Below, piece by piece: positions 1-12,750 of a stretch of DNA of 64,000 bases (its first letter is position 1; each line of letters begins with the position of its first letter). The DNA is from Hyposmocoma kahamanoa (Eukaryota; Arthropoda; Insecta; Lepidoptera; Cosmopterigidae): assembly GCF_003589595.1 (NCBI RefSeq), contig NW_020653409.1, positions 2,144,944-2,208,943 of the forward strand, read 5' to 3'. Under the pieces are notes generated by a model. It saw only the letters and a list, made by a program, of their open reading frames with translations, searched no databases and was not told the origin of the DNA. The position numbers and the translations under genes are program-made.

Positions 1-780
1 TTACCAAGTTATAATACAAAACATATAATACAACAGTCGGAGCAAAAGAATTATCAAAAATTTGCTGCAATAGTTTTTCGGCCAAAAATGAAGCCATAAA
101 CCCGGATGTAATGGTTCCGCCATTAAAACCCTGGCTATTACACGAATATAAGATTTAAGATATAAGATTTGTACAGACGCTTTCTGACGCTTTCTGGCGC
201 TTTTCAGCGTGGTGTCGACACACGCACAGCAGCGTCGACACGAGCGAAGTCCGTGGGGCGGCGACGCCACGCCAACGCGGCGTATGCTTGACGTCCGTAC
301 TATTTAGAGCGTCTACTGCCGTTCTGCGTCCGACATCCGTCGGAAACAATCACTGTCAAATAACCAATATTCGACTAAATCAAAAGAAGCGAGATTAAAC
401 CCCCAGCAGTCGTTCACGGACGCCGCGCTGGCATTGCGCCGCCGTCTCGTGGTTATTGTATCGACGCTGTGCGTACGTTGACAAAACAAAAAAGACGCTA
501 GTGTGGGGGGTTTCTTACTAAAACTATCGTGGAAATTATTATGTATATCTTAATTTTTATTGCCCGTCTCGTCACTTGGTGCTATAAAATAACCTTTGGT
601 GTCATAAAGCCACTTCTCCGAAATGACAACTTTTCAGGAGGTTTAAAAAATCTTCGAACGAACGAACGACCGAACGAGTTATTAGTTTTTTATTCTTAAA
701 TAGGAGAGTTAGTCATAATTAAATAGTATAGATAGTTTGTTTCACATAGTTGGTAATATTTCTATAATTTTCATACGAAA
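1..780. other. Unassigned, CpG-rich stretch
   Basis: No gene is supported here. Positions about 170-500 are much richer in G+C and CpG than their surroundings, with repeated GTCGACAC-type words and GACGCTTTC direct repeats. Positions about 585-650 resemble 63650-63705 (both contain AAATGACAACTTTTCAGGAG), so part of this is a dispersed repeat. A CpG-rich promoter or a GC-rich transposon end are both possible, and nothing decides between them. Confidence 0.3.
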
Positions 781-782
781 TA

Positions 783-1201
783 ATCTTAGTACAGAGTACT
801 AAAAAAACCGACCTCAAAAGTACGTGGAATTTCGTCTATTTGCCAAGTTTTATTGAAATATCCACTAGTTCACCACTATACAAGACTTAACGCAGGAGAT
901 AATAATAATCGATTCTAACTACTCAAAGTACATTGAGAGAGAGAAACGTCTTGAACTGGAGAATAGCAAAATTAACCATTAAAATAATTGCTCCTTATAA
1001 TAAAATTTAGGCGCTATTTATAAAAATGAATCTTCATGCGTGAACAGCCATCCTTAGAGGTGGATGATTTTCTTTCTCTTTCCAACAAAAAAAGAATCAT
1101 GAAAATCGGTTCACAAATACCGGAGTTATCGCGTAACATGCATACAAAAAAAAACAGACATTCGAATCGAGAACCTCCTCCTTTTTTTGAAATCAATTAA
1201 A
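783..1201 (+). repeat. Repeat A, copy 1
   Basis: This is the first of about eight copies of an interspersed repeat of roughly 440 bp. It starts with the near-palindrome AGTACAGAGTACT followed by AAAAAAACCGACCTCAAAAG. It ends with CCTCC, a T-run and a degenerate GAAGTCGGTT (here GAAATCAATT). The two ends are imperfect inverted repeats of each other (CCGACCTCAAAA against CCGACTTCAAAA). It contains no ORF of note, so it is non-autonomous. The superfamily is not determined. Confidence 0.75.
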
Positions 1202-1949
1202 AAGAACTTTTGACATTTGATGTCCAAACCAAGTTTGAAGCAAATACGCACCACGCGATAAAAATTTTCCATTCAAGGTACACCATTTCACCCTTATTTA
1301 TAGGTAGTAATCTTTTATCATCATCGATTATAGCATTACAGAATATTTTTAGTAAATTTCAGCTTTGTAAGTTCTTAGTACGCCTACACTAAATAAAAGT
1401 AATATACCCTCAAGTTTTCATATTACTAGGACTTAATTGTTTGATGTGCTCACATTTGCCAGTAAATTGCTCGGGCCCTTTGAAGTATATATATCGAATA
1501 ATTTATTAACTCTCACATATTTAGAGAACTGATTTTAAGTTATTATATTCTAGGAAGGCCTTTACAAAACCAACCCTTGTGCCCTTCAAACTGTTTAGGA
1601 AGTTATTAACACTTGTCGACACGGAATCGCATGTCTTTTTCTTTCTTATTAGAATGGACATAAAACTTTTGCTGAACGGTCTAAGCCGACTCGTGGTTCG
1701 TTGGTGATTGTACCTGGAAAAGCATTGTCTCTGAAAACTTCCGTATAGAATCATGCCATTTACATTAATTAACATATTCCGGACGATTTAATTCCGCCTT
1801 CACCTTTCCATCATCGAGGGACTAGACGTACACTGGGGTCCCACCCCTATGTTTTGGATATTCCAAAGATTATATGGCGAACGTGAAATTCTTAGCCTAC
1901 AGCTACAGGCATATTCCCTGAACGCTATAGTCGTCGGCTTTCCTATACT
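1202..1949. other. Unassigned AT-rich sequence
   Basis: No ORF with a recognisable product, no RNA gene and no clear repeat was seen here. Confidence 0.4.
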
Positions 1950-2165
1950 GCCTCTGTGGCCGAACGGTTACCGTGGTAGACTGAAAAGAAGAGGTCCCGA
2001 ATTCGATTCCCGGGCCGGGAGAAATATTTGTATGGCCTACATTTTTTTTCTTATGAGTTTGGATGTAATTTGTCCTTGTCTATGTGTGCGTCCATGGCAC
2101 CCGCGTCACAGAGTTTCCCTGGTGCGGGGCTATGAGTGTGTGCGTTATTATTATTGTTATTATTT
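1950..2165 (+). repeat. SINE1 copy 1 (tRNA-derived SINE)
   Basis: The head resembles a tRNA gene, with an A-box-like GTGGCCGAACGGTTACC and a B-box-like ATTCGATTCCCGGG. It continues with a body containing TTTGTATGGCCTACATTT and CCTGGTGCGGGGCTATG, and ends in a TTATTATT tail. This is the most complete plus-strand copy of five in the window. The anticodon arm does not fold cleanly, so it is not a functional tRNA. Confidence 0.8.
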
Positions 2166-3289
2166 CCATGACGTGAGATGAAAATAGGACATTGTGTTTT
2201 AAGGGCGGTGAATATGTGAACGAGCGATACTATTAGAGTATGTCCGAGTCGAGGTTCGTAATTATCTTACCACCCATTAAACATACAATGTTTTCCGTAA
2301 CATTTGCGAGTAAATATAATAACTTGACTATAATGCCTCAAATAAAAACCCTCAGACCTTTTTTCTTCTCATTACAGCCATGGTTATGTGATAAGAAGAA
2401 AAAGGACCAAAGGTTTTATTTAGGGAATTATAGTCGAGTTAGCCTGCGTGCAATCGTACTATTTCCGTACAAGTGTGACGAAAAAAATACTAGTAACATT
2501 TGTGTTCAATGGCCTTGTAGTAGTTTTTCACTTAACTGCGAATATAAAACATTAAAACTAGAATTTTACTGTTTTATTAGGTTTGACACAACCAAAATAA
2601 ATAGTACCCTTACTATTTTTAACATTTAATTTTCGATAATTTTAACGTGAATTATATAGGGTGGCCGCAGTGGAGATGAAGTAAAGACGAGAAAATATGA
2701 TGTATAACTATATTAAATTTCCACAAAAGTATTTCTTAAACTAAATAATTTTAAGAACGTCCGAAGTTAGGTACGTTAGGTCTAAAAGTACTTATACGAA
2801 AAAGATCTTAACTAAAGGAATTTAGTCTACGTCTGATGTTAGGAACGTTGGGCCGAAAAGTGTCTCATAATTATAATTAAAATGACGAGTTTTGCATCGG
2901 TCACGTTGCAATGCACGGGTCGCGCGTTCCGGGGTGCGTGAATGCAAGGGCATTGAACTGACGTTTTAGGTATGTGTATTTATTTGCATAACGCAAATCT
3001 GGATACATAACACGTGTGTAGATTTTGTGTGACTCTGTGCTCATTGTTTACCTTGTCTATTTATTTACGTAAACATAATTTTAACAAAATTAACTAATTA
3101 TATATTAATCTAAAAGTACACAGGGAGATTCCCTAAATTTTTGTGCGTGTTATTAAGTCTTTTAATAAAATACAAGATTGATCGGTTAGCCACTATTTGT
3201 ATTACCAGTTCTTCATGTCAACATGTTTATCTATGGCTAAAGTTTGATCTTCTAAAGGTCGAAGTACTCGCGTACATGCGCGTTTCGAA
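2166..3289. other. Unassigned AT-rich sequence with a weak duplication
   Basis: No gene is recognised. An imperfect direct duplication lies at about 2755-2870 (blocks around GTCCGAAGTTAGGTACGTTAGG and GTCTGATGTTAGGAACGTTGGG), which suggests an old repeat. Confidence 0.3.
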
Positions 3290-3800
3290 AAAACACAAAT
3301 TTCGCCTATAAAGAGGTCCCCCATCCCTGATCTTTTCTTTTGCTCGTCTCATTACTGTGCTGCTGAGTTAATAAATAATTCGTGTAGAACTACTCCTGCG
3401 TACCCCAGTCTTGGGGTCGTACCACTTTCGTCGTTACCTTGGCCTCGAGCCTATCTACTCCGTGGGTTTGCCTTCGCTCCGAGTCTACCCTCGCCGCGGT
3501 TCTATTTTCTCCGCGTCACCTTGGTCACAGCAGCCTTGTCGCCTCAGACCATTGCGTCTTACTGAGCCCGTGACTAGCGTGCGGAGACGTCATTCGTAAG
3601 TGCTTCGTAAATTAAGCTAAGTGTCACATTGCGTGTCATCACTGAGCGAACTATCCGACGTGCCTACCCCTGAGCATTTATGTAAAAAATTCGAAATATA
3701 CTGGTGAAACCATATACTGAATTTTATTTTTCTGGAAGCCTGGGGCGCTAAAACCCCAGCGTTTCAGCCTGGACCTCAATAATTGGTAAACCATTGTAAT
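3290..3800 (+). other. Possible LTR or promoter-like GC-rich block
   Basis: A TATAAAG word at about 3306 is followed by pyrimidine-rich sequence, then AATAAATAA, then a block with more G+C than its neighbours. This order resembles the U3-R-U5 arrangement of an insect LTR. No matching second LTR, primer-binding site or gag-pol ORF is visible, so a solo LTR is only one reading. Confidence 0.2.
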
Positions 3801-6489
3801 AGGGATTTATTCTGATACCCTAAACCGCTCTATGACAGACATTATCTTTTCGCAGAAGTTTTCAGAAGCAGATTTTCTTTATAAAAGACTGAGTCAAGCA
3901 TTGCCACCAAACGTATTTCTGTTATCAAGCAGTAATTTAAAAGAGAGAGAGAAAGAATGAAGAGTAAACGTGCTGGTCAAACTTCAGACACTTGGTACTT
4001 GTGACAGTGTTCCTATCTTTGCAATTAAAGCTCAACGTGGTATGTCTATGTCGCTTAGGTGTCGGTTAGGTACGCGATATCGTAAAATTATAACATTGTT
4101 TACCTCTATAAAATTAAATAATAACAACTAACTTTGTAGAGCTAGCAATGGTTTGGACAGTGTGCTGGATCAATCTATGATCTGAATGTTGATATAATCG
4201 ATTGTAATGTCAATGCGCTAAAGTGTACACCCATATACATTTTCCTTAATCTTATTGAGTGTTTACGCAGGTATTGGGTTGTTTTCTTTATGTACATAAG
4301 TACTTTTTTTTGAGATACACACAGGTGAGGTATTTGTTCATTTGATTTAATGCTCGTATTTGATTTGTCTGGAACATCGAGGACATCGATGGAACTATAT
4401 TATATGGAAACCAATTAGATACGTACAAGGACATGTCACTTCTTCATTTGATGCATGTCGGTAAAAATCAGATAAGAAAGTCTGGTGAATACGGGGGGTG
4501 TGGTCATAATAGTTCGTATCATAATTCGACAAGTTTTAATGTTCTGATTGCAGATGAGAAAAGGAATACTCGAAATTCCGTTTTATTCATCTTCAAAAAA
4601 TATATCGACCTCACCTTAATGTTCATTTCTTTTTTTCGAGTTAATTTAAAAAAAGTATCGTCAAATGCTATGATGTATGAACTCCATGAGTGTTTCCCAG
4701 AGGTCTCATGATCCTCGAAAAACTCGATTTTCGAAAAGTTAGAAACACGTAACTTTTGAATCAGTTCAGTTTGAATGTTCTGACCCATCCATCTTACAGT
4801 CCCGAGGCTCCTCCAGACTTTTTACTGTTCACCAAAGGGATTAACCAGAGGACGTTTCACAAGTGACGAGAAAGTGAAGGAAACAGTTACTAACTGGACT
4901 ATAGGGGTGGCGGGAAACTTCTACTACTATTTTTTTTATATTTTATTTTCATTATTTTTGGTTACAGCTGTAATAACAGAATGGTAAGTATGATACATGC
5001 CTGAAAAGCCAGTGCATGTATGATGAGGGCTAATTAAAAATTTCCACAAATAATTATTTACAGTGATAGAAATAAGAAAAAGTAAGTTGACGACTTAAAA
5101 AAACTGTAATAGGTACACGAAGCGAGGAAGGGTGAAGAAAGACGCTTGAATCTCCAAATGCGCAACAGCTTTCATTGACGTTATAGACTTGTGCCTGATC
5201 GGTCCTTAGCGGAAGCGATCCTAGTTAGTTCAATCGGTCAACTGAACTAGGTCGGTCTTCTAGTTCAATTAGTTCAGCTAGTTCCTTAGTTAGTTAGTTC
5301 GTCTTGTCCTTGCTCGGAAATTGAACGAACGCTCCAAACTAGTAATTTTATTCACATGAACTATTACGGACTTCTAATATATGAGGTCAATACTACACTG
5401 TACTAAACACTTAAAAATATAATTTGGACGGAATCGGTACTATTTGATTTTCCTTCATATTTTACAGGTTTAAAGACCGTCATTCTAACTGAATATCTTT
5501 TTTACAAAATAAGAAATTTAGTTAGAATGGTGTGTTTAAAAATCAATATTTAGGTACAACTATTTCATATACTCGTATACGTAGGTTGATATTATACATA
5601 CAGATACCTACCAAAAAATATTACTTTTTTGCAAGCTTGTATATATTGTAATGTAGATATAATGTAGATATGTATTAGAGACTTAGAACGAGCTGGGAAC
5701 GTTCAATCGTGCATCCCTCTCGAACTTGTACTAAAAGTAGTGAAAGATCGCTATTTGTCCCGCTCGCACCGTTCCTACTGTATAAAAGACAGAAACTATC
5801 AACGCAGACAGTTCCTAGTTCGTACTGAACTAAAAAGAACTATTAAAGCCGTACAAGACGAACTAGTTCATGTTGGTCAGTATAGGGAATATATTCCTAA
5901 TAGTTCGTAGTTCATGAATCATACAAGCCTATGACGTAGTTGTATATAATCGACATAAGATACGTAATCGCGCTCATGCTCGATGTTAGCATACCGTCCC
6001 ACCTGATGAAAGCGGCAGCGATCAAGACGACGATTCTATGAGCTTTCATTCAAGAATCCTAACCGGTAGAAGTATTGGAATGCCACTCATAGGTTCTATG
6101 GTTTGATGTTTAACGGCTTATGTGGTAATTTAGTGAACATTTCGATAGCGCGTTATATTTTGATCCCAACGCCATCTAGCGGCAAGGCGAGGTTACTAAC
6201 AAAACATAATAAATATAAAAACAAAATTAAATATTTGAAGTAGTTATAATAGTCACACACTTAGAAAGAAAAAAATATACTAAGTAAGCGTTTTGCTTAT
6301 AATGGTGTTAAACAAGTCTACCTCACTATATTTATTTACTAAGGAGATAAATGAGCGAGACGCTGTATTACAAATTTATTTTGCCTATAATTTGTCTTAA
6401 CTATAGGAACGTGCAACCGTGCTTGTACGTAGTCCTATTCGCTTATGGAGTGCAGGGCAATCGATAGTGCTGTTTGCTATGTTAGTTAG
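3801..6489. other. Unassigned intergenic sequence
   Basis: No gene is recognised. Positions 5215-5340 are low-complexity, built from GTTAGTTC and AGTTCAATTAGTTC words. Positions about 5690-5930 contain related GTTCAATCG and CTAGTTC words, so the interval may be a decayed foldback element. Short reading frames at 4433-4788 show no family features. Confidence 0.3.
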
Positions 6490-7940
6490 GTAAGTCAAAT
6501 CAGCCATTTCTTTCCGTTTGTACAAAGGTTGAAAGTGAAATTTGCGACGTCTAGTCTCGTGTTTGGTAAAAATTTACCGGATCGATAATGGAGGTAATGT
6601 AAAAATCTCTTTTGCATGTATTCTATTCGTGTAGAATACACAACATAATGAGGATTCCATACCTGTGAGGTGTATTCAAGATGGCTATACACTTAAGAAC
6701 AAAAAGTATTTTAGAAGTTTTGATACTTTTAATTTCCGACGACATTCGTAACACAAAACCTAGCGAACGAGATGATTTTGTTCTATATGATCAATATGCT
6801 GATCAAACAACAATTTACTGTCAAAATCTACCCCTAACTCGAGTTGATCGAGTCTACTGTAGTTAACGAAGCATTATAAAACGTGTAGTTATAATATTTT
6901 TGTGGGTTTTCGAGTATAGGTACTCACGTAGCATTTTGAAATATTAAGGTGCAATTTGTTAGCAGTACAGTAATTTTGAAATCTGATAAGGTCGTCCTGA
7001 AGTCAGTGGGCTTCGTTTATATACTTAATTTTACGTAAAATTTTCATGTCGTTGGCATACAAAAGTATTTTAGAGTTTTTTTTATAATATCAAGTGTTGG
7101 CACGAACAAATCGTACGCCTAGTGGAAAGCTACACGCCTGTCCATAACAGTTGCAGTGCCACTCAGAGCTTAAAATCGCAAAGATTTAAGCGGCACTGCC
7201 ACTACGCCCGTCACCCTGAGACATAACTTGACAAGTGCTATATGCCTGTAATTTCACCAGCACGCTTACCCTTCAAAACCGGAACGCAATAATGCTGACA
7301 TTACTGCTTGGCGGCAGAAATAGGTAAAGTGGCAGTACTTCCCTGGACTAAGTCTTTCACAAAAAGCTCTACTGCTACTTACTAGTTCAGAAAACGTTTG
7401 ATCAGGAAGCGATATCATTTACAAAAATTGTACAAAATACAGGTCTTAGTAATGATCCTTGGGGCACACCGGAAGAGATATCTTTAGACAAAGATAAGTA
7501 ACCACCTAAATCTACTTTTGGACATCGATTTCGGACATAAGAAGATAACCAAATAAAAAAGTTGCCTCTTATACCTATTCTCTGAAGCTTTTCTTACAAT
7601 ATGATATGATCGACTCAATCAAAGCACTTGGAATAATCCGTAAATTTTATATCAACTTGCAATGGTTCAGACATGTACCTAGGAAGAGACTCCGCACAAG
7701 GTAAAAGATTCGAAGTGGTAGACCTACCTCTCGGGAATCCATGCTGATCCAGAGAAATGCAATGTTTGAGTGCAGGATACAGTTGTGAGTAGACCATTTT
7801 TTTAATCTTCGCAAACAAGCACAACTTCGATATAAGCCTGTAATTTTGTATCTTGTTTTGAGGGCCCTTTTTGTGAACAGGGATGATGAAGGCAGTCTTG
7901 CAGATGCTTGATTGATTGCAACGCTTATATTTCATTTAGG
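6490..7940 (-). pseudogene. Decayed non-LTR retrotransposon, reverse transcriptase part
   Basis: Read on the minus strand, this is part of an ORF2 reverse transcriptase of a CR1/Jockey-like LINE. From 7935 down it shows PVHKKG, a YRLISKL block, DQHGF and TDYSKCFD. The GVPQGS motif follows at about 7460. Then comes a 300-bp repeat B insertion near the catalytic YxDD-like segment, and after it the C-terminal block with SRSLGFVLRMSSE and SQVWNPHY (about 6500-6700). Stops and frameshifts are frequent, and the endonuclease and ORF1 are absent. The copy is dead and 5'-truncated. Confidence 0.85.
7080..7378 (-). repeat. Repeat B copy inserted in the LINE
   Basis: This is a near full-length copy of repeat B on the minus strand. 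The family contains GAAAGAGTTCGTCCAGGGAA, GCCGCCAAGCAGTAATG, GGTGAAATTACAGGCACATG and CACTTGATATTATAAAAA near the 3' end. It lacks a recognisable tRNA head and ends A-rich, so it looks like a SINE or a LINE tail. It interrupts the reverse transcriptase relic, so it is the younger insertion. Confidence 0.75.
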
Positions 7941-8764
7941 TTGCCGGTGATTATGTGGAAAAATAATACATATTGTCTATAAGATTTGCCGAGAGTTAAA
8001 ATTTTTTTCAATAAAAACTGAGCTTAAAAAAGAAAAGCGAAACTATTTATTGGATAACTCTCGTACATTCGTTCGTCCGCTCCATGTGAGGATATGGATC
8101 CTTTCCTATTTTGTCACTACATCCCATTTTAAACCACGTCGTTCATGGATCACAATATTATTCAATCTGTCACTTAACCGCAAATTCCATATTGTAGAGC
8201 CAACTAACTTTATCTCTACCTTTGTGTAGTATATGTTAGATGTGATATGATTGTTACTATTGCGTATCGTCTTGTATGTGTAATTAAAGCTAGCTGGCTG
8301 TACATGAAATGGTAAGGGAAAGCTGTAACCTATAGTAGTTTAGGCTAACCTATACTACTATAAATATACGTATATAGATAATAGAGGAAGCCTGTTCCCG
8401 TGCGACCTAAGATAACAGACGGTGGGAAGGATCACAGACTCACAAGACTGACCAGATAAGCTGACGGCTAAAGGTGTCTTGGGCGCAGTGATAGGGTGCT
8501 GTCAAGACAGTTCCGTCGCCAATAAGACAGCGTTGATGTTTGGATTCAAAGAGACCTTTATTTCTAAAAACTAGACAAAGTAAATTAATGGAAACGTCTT
8601 CTTAGCAGGCTGATCTTGCACATTGCTATTCGGTCAGTGCACTACGAGTAGTCTATTGTCGTCACGTTGCAAATTTATGACCAGTCAGGTTGTCTGTTCA
8701 TATTACGTGAATGTGAACACATATTTTTATAAAGGATTTCATTTCAACCGTATTTACGTCAGCT
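7941..8764. other. Unassigned sequence
   Basis: No recognisable gene or repeat was seen in this stretch. Confidence 0.35.
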
Positions 8765-8958
8765 ATACCGGACTACCGTGCAAAGGTCCCAGGTTCGATT
8801 CCCGGATCGGGAGAATTATTTGTATGGCCTACATTTATTTCTCTCGTGAGTTTGGGTGTAATTTGTGGTTGTCTACGTGTGTGTCCATGGTACTCGCGAC
8901 ACAGGGTTTCCCTAGTGCGGGGCTATGTTGAGTGTGTACGTTATTACTATTATTATTA
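8765..8958 (+). repeat. SINE1 copy 2
   Basis: The copy lacks most of the A-box part. It keeps the B-box-like GGTTCGATTCCCGG, the TTTGTATGGCCTACATTTAT body, CCTAGTGCGGGGCTATG and a TTATTACTATTATTATT tail. Orientation is the same as copy 1. Confidence 0.8.
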
Positions 8959-8964
8959 AAATTT

Positions 8965-9240
8965 CATACATAAATCATCATCAGACGTCCCACTGGTGTG
9001 CATGAGTCTCCTCTCAGACGAGGGTTTATGCAAAGTCCACCACACTGGCCCAACACGGGTTTTTTTTTTTTAAATATAGGTGCGCATTTGATCTCCATTT
9101 CACCTGATGGAAAGTGACGATGATGACGACGAAGCATCAACCATGAGATCGACGTTGAAGCATGCACACCTAAATAATGCCTATTCACTCTTGCTTTGAA
9201 AAGGTTCAAGTTATAACGTTCAGGGAACAAGTCTGCAAGG
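8965..9240 (-). repeat. LINE 3' end fragment
   Basis: On the minus strand a short frame reads NLFKARVNRHYLG and later [12 protein letters not shown], followed by an A-rich end. The same C-terminal signature is found at 29164-29460 on the plus strand, so both are 3' remnants of one LINE family. Positions 8965-9045 also carry a short piece with GAGTCTCCTCTCAGACGAGG that recurs at about 9550, a separate common repeat tail. Confidence 0.65.
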
Positions 9241-9439
9241 AGGAAATTCCACTCCTTAGCCGTTCGTCATATAAATGTGGAAGCGTAACGCTTCATGCGA
9301 ATGTTTGGAATTACCACAACATAGGGGTGGAACCCAAGCCTACGCCTAGTCCCCCGGTGATGGAAAGGGGAACATTTAAATTCATGTGAATAACACAACC
9401 GCGCGGTCGCCACGTAGATCAAAGACAAGCCATCCTCGC

Positions 9440-9600
9440 CCGGGTGCCCGAGATGCTCACATTATTGCTTGATGGCAAAAATAGGTAAGGTGGCTGTACT
9501 TCCCTGGACGTGTCATTATTATCAACCCGTTTATACGTCCCAATGCTGGGCACGAGTCTCCTCTCAGGCGAGCGATTCGGGTTGTTTGTGTTTGGGAATA
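9440..9600 (-). repeat. Repeat B fragment next to a LINE-tail fragment
   Basis: Positions about 9448-9510 match the first part of repeat B on the minus strand (GGTAAGGTGGCTGTACTTCCCTGG). Positions about 9525-9575 match the short tail with GAGTCTCCTCTCAGGCGAG seen near 9010. Both are truncated. Confidence 0.55.
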
Positions 9601-9779
9601 TTTGCATTTTTATGGGCGGAGTTTGCAGTTGTATGTTGCGCCTAGCTTAATTTATTTATAATAATAATAATAACTCACAAACTAAGGAATTACCTTCCTA
9701 TGAGCACCAGAAGAACAGAATGAGAAACACCAAAACACTTCCGAGCAGCCAGAAGACTCAGACTAGAACTAATTTAGAA

Positions 9780-9880
9780 AAATTTCCCAGATTGGTCCAA
9801 CCGGAAATCGATCCCGGAGCCTCCTTATCCAGTCCCCACATTGCAAACCGTTGGGCCATCGAAGTCGTCAAGGGTTACAA
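9780..9880 (-). repeat. tRNA-headed SINE fragment
   Basis: On the minus strand the sequence has the order expected of a tRNA-derived SINE head: GATGGCCCAACGGTTTGCAA (A-box region), then GGATCGATTTCCGG (B-box region). No intact tRNA cloverleaf forms. A related B-box piece is at about 49735-49775. Confidence 0.5.
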
Positions 9881-10381
9881 AGATACAAAGAGCGCACGTT
9901 AAAAGCTTTTAAGCAATAGGAATGGGGCTACATTGGTCGGATGAAATTGCGCCCTGAAGACAAGTATGTAAAATGCGTGACGGCGTTCTCTTTTGTGATG
10001 CCTTTTGGGTTTTCTAATTGGCCTATTTTTCTTGAGGATATAAGGTTTTACTTTTATAAAAAAGATCAAGGTGAAGTGCCATAAAGAGGTCAAAGAACTG
10101 GCTATGAACCGTGAGGAGTGGAGAAGGCTACACCGACAAGAATCTGGCTCTTAAATAAGAGAATGATCAGGTTATTTAAAGAAAAGACGCTAGGGTTCCA
10201 CGGCGTCTAATCCGAAGCCCTCTAGATCCCTAGATCCGAATACTAATGATTAATAATATTACAATTTTCAAAAACCGACATCAACACATTTTATTTTCAA
10301 TGGATTATCTATGAACCAAGTTTTATTGAAATCGGTTAAGAGTCGACATAACCTCAAATGGCTTTGGTTGATCCCGCATAA

Positions 10382-10759
10382 CTTAGAATAATAACGCATA
10401 GAATGATAGTTTCATATCAAACGAACTGTCACAAGTGAGGCAAAAATCAAATTCATGTTGGCTAGTTTTAGTAGTAGGGTAATTTTCGGTTTTAGTGAAT
10501 ATTTATATAAATTTACAAGTTGAAACGCGTTACTTCCTTGTGGAATGTGATGTTAGTATCTATTTTATGTTTGTCTGACGTATTTTTACACTCATTTACC
10601 GCACATTTCGTCATTTTTAGCTAAAATTCTTGATCTGTTCGCGGTGCAAGTTGACCTTGAGCACTGAAGGCCCGCCCGCTCGTGTAGGCCCATTGGGCGC
10701 GCTTCAATTTGCCTCACTTAGCGTGTGCGGACTAGGTTTCTATGCGTTATTATTCTAAG
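10382..10759. mobile_element. MITE C copy 1
   Basis: This is a 378-bp element with 22-bp perfect terminal inverted repeats that begin CTTAGAATAATAACGCATAG. A second inverted word, AGTGAGGCAA, sits 30-odd bases inside each end. The element is flanked by the exact 8-bp target duplication CCGCATAA (10374-10381 and 10760-10767). It has no coding capacity. An 8-bp duplication fits hAT, P or a similar superfamily, but the TIR does not name one. Confidence 0.92.
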
Positions 10760-10767
10760 CCGCATAA

Positions 10768-11317
10768 CAATAAACAAGTTGAACTTTGAATAAAATATAT
10801 ATTAAACACTGATTACTATACAGTTTGAAAACACGATTCCTTAAAATTTTCACGATAGAAAACAAATACAAACTTACTTCGAAATTTTACAAGAACACCG
10901 CTGTTCAATAGCTACTTTACATATACCAATGATTTTTTTTTTATATTAACTGAACTAAACAGAACACGTATAGTATACGATATACATTTTTCAAATGGCA
11001 TTAATATCGTTTGTGAAGAAATAAATTCTGAAATAAAGCCAGTGTCCCTGTCGCTCGACCCAAGCAAAATGAACCGTACCTATTAGTACGGGATAAAATT
11101 GATTTCGTGCTGAGGTAAGATCGACACTTAACGGATATGGAACGGTTAACGAAATGGGCGAAATTCTAAACCGGAACCATGTCCTAATTTTCGACACTTA
11201 CAAGTGGTATATTTTCTTCAAATTTAAATGAGACCACTACTAAAGTATCCCCTTTCCTACAAAAAAAGCAACATTGCAATCGGTTCACAAATTTCGGAGT
11301 AATTGCACACACAAAAA
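10768..11317. other. Unassigned sequence with a decayed repeat A piece
   Basis: No gene is recognised. Positions about 11200-11317 look like a diverged internal piece of repeat A (TTTAAATGAGACCACTAC, then AATCGGTTCACAAAT), directly joined to the repeat B copy that follows. Confidence 0.35.
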
Positions 11318-11620
11318 GAGTAGCAGTAGAACTCCTTGTGAAAAAGTTCGTCCAGGGTAGTGCCTTACCTTGCCTATTTCTGCCGCCAAGCAATAATGTC
11401 AGCATTACTGTGTTCCGGTTTTGAAGGGTAAGGTTGCTGGTGAAATTACAGGCACATGGGACTTGTCAACTTATGTCTCAGGATGATGGGCGCTGTGGCA
11501 GTGCCCCTCATATCTCTGCGATATAAAGCTCTGAGTCCCACTGCAACTGTTATGGACAGGCGTAGCTTACCATCAGGCGCACGACTTGTTCGTCCCGTCT
11601 GTTGATGTTATAAAAAAATA
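11318..11620 (+). repeat. Repeat B copy
   Basis: A nearly complete plus-strand copy running from TAGCAGTAGAACTCCTTGTG to GATGTTATAAAAAAA. It contains the family words GCCGCCAAGCAATAATG and GACTTGTCAACTTATGTCTC. Confidence 0.75.
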
Positions 11621-12611
11621 CTTGCCTCAATAGGCAGAACCTCCCCTTTCTTTTAGAAATCGGTTAAAAAATATTATACTCACTTCGCTAGTGTAAATTG
11701 TGATGTATGAAAGTTAATTAAACAACTATTACTATTTACTACATTAGTTAGATTCACAGATAATACACACAGTCAATAAACACCACACCTAATCACACAG
11801 ACCGTAATTATATACCAAAAACATTAATTTTATCATAACTAACAAAGTTTGGCGTTAAACTTTTAAAAGTTTCCGAACACTGTTGAAGAAACTCGTTCGC
11901 AACCAACATTCAAATTCAGTAGCTTAAATTCATATTATTTTTATAACAGTTATCAGACAGTAAAATTTCGTAAATATTAATATTTTAACAACTTTGAAAT
12001 TCCCGGAGCAAGTGAAGGACGTCCACTCGGCTCGAGATCTCGCGTTAGACTGAAACATACTGGCCGGAAAATTGGGAAAATTATCTCTGCGTAGAAGTTT
12101 TTATTATTGCTTGTAAAAAAAGGTGCAATGCTGCGCATTGCGTTTGTGAATGAAATTGTACACCACAACACATCATATCATCATCATCCTCGACAATTAA
12201 AAACATTTTTCAACATCATGAATGTTTTACGCAACAATTTTCACGGCTAAAGGACATTAGTACGCCTTGCTTTTTACATATAGTATACTTGCTAACATAA
12301 ACTCCCTAGAGTCTCTTACTCATTCTTCTCAGGGGGGCCTGTTTTACGCACGAGCAGTATCGTGTAATCAATTTGAGTATTCCATAGTAGAATAGTAGTT
12401 CGTTTACCTATGAAATACAGACACTTTGAGCCTATCACACTATGTCTTCTTTTGCATTATATTATTGTCTAATTGTACATTGTTAAATAATACAATTTAA
12501 AATATAATGTCAAGAGATAATCGATCGACTAATATAAACAATAATAACGTATATAAATAAAGTAATTTAAGTAATAATTAATTAAATAATTAAATAATTA
12601 AATAATTAAAG
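11621..12611. other. Unassigned sequence
   Basis: No gene is recognised. Positions about 12300-12425 share CCCTAGAGTCTCTTACTC and TTTACCTATGAAATA with 61545-61655, so they belong to another dispersed repeat. Positions about 12575-12610 are a TAATTAAA microsatellite directly before a truncated SINE1 copy. Confidence 0.4.
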
Positions 12612-12750
12612 GGAGAAATATTGTATGACCTACATTTATTTCTCTCGTGAGTTTGAGTCTAATTTGTGGTTGTCCATGTGAGTGTCTATGGCACCCGCGA
12701 CACAAGGTTTCCCTAAGGCTTTGTTGAGTGTGTGCGTTATTATTATTCAT
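12612..12750 (+). repeat. SINE1 copy 3, 5'-truncated
   Basis: The copy begins inside the family at GGGAGAAATATTGTATG and keeps the body and the TTATTATTATT tail. The tRNA-like head is missing, consistent with incomplete reverse transcription. Confidence 0.75.

Noticed and set aside
1950..2030. A tRNA gene
   Set aside because: A and B boxes are present but the anticodon and acceptor stems do not pair, and the same head recurs with a fixed body and tail. It is a SINE. The same applies to 8765, 15470, 17070, 36280, 44160 and 50300.
3290..3800. A confirmed LTR retrotransposon
   Set aside because: Only promoter-like order is visible. Without a second LTR or a target duplication it is kept as a low-confidence note.
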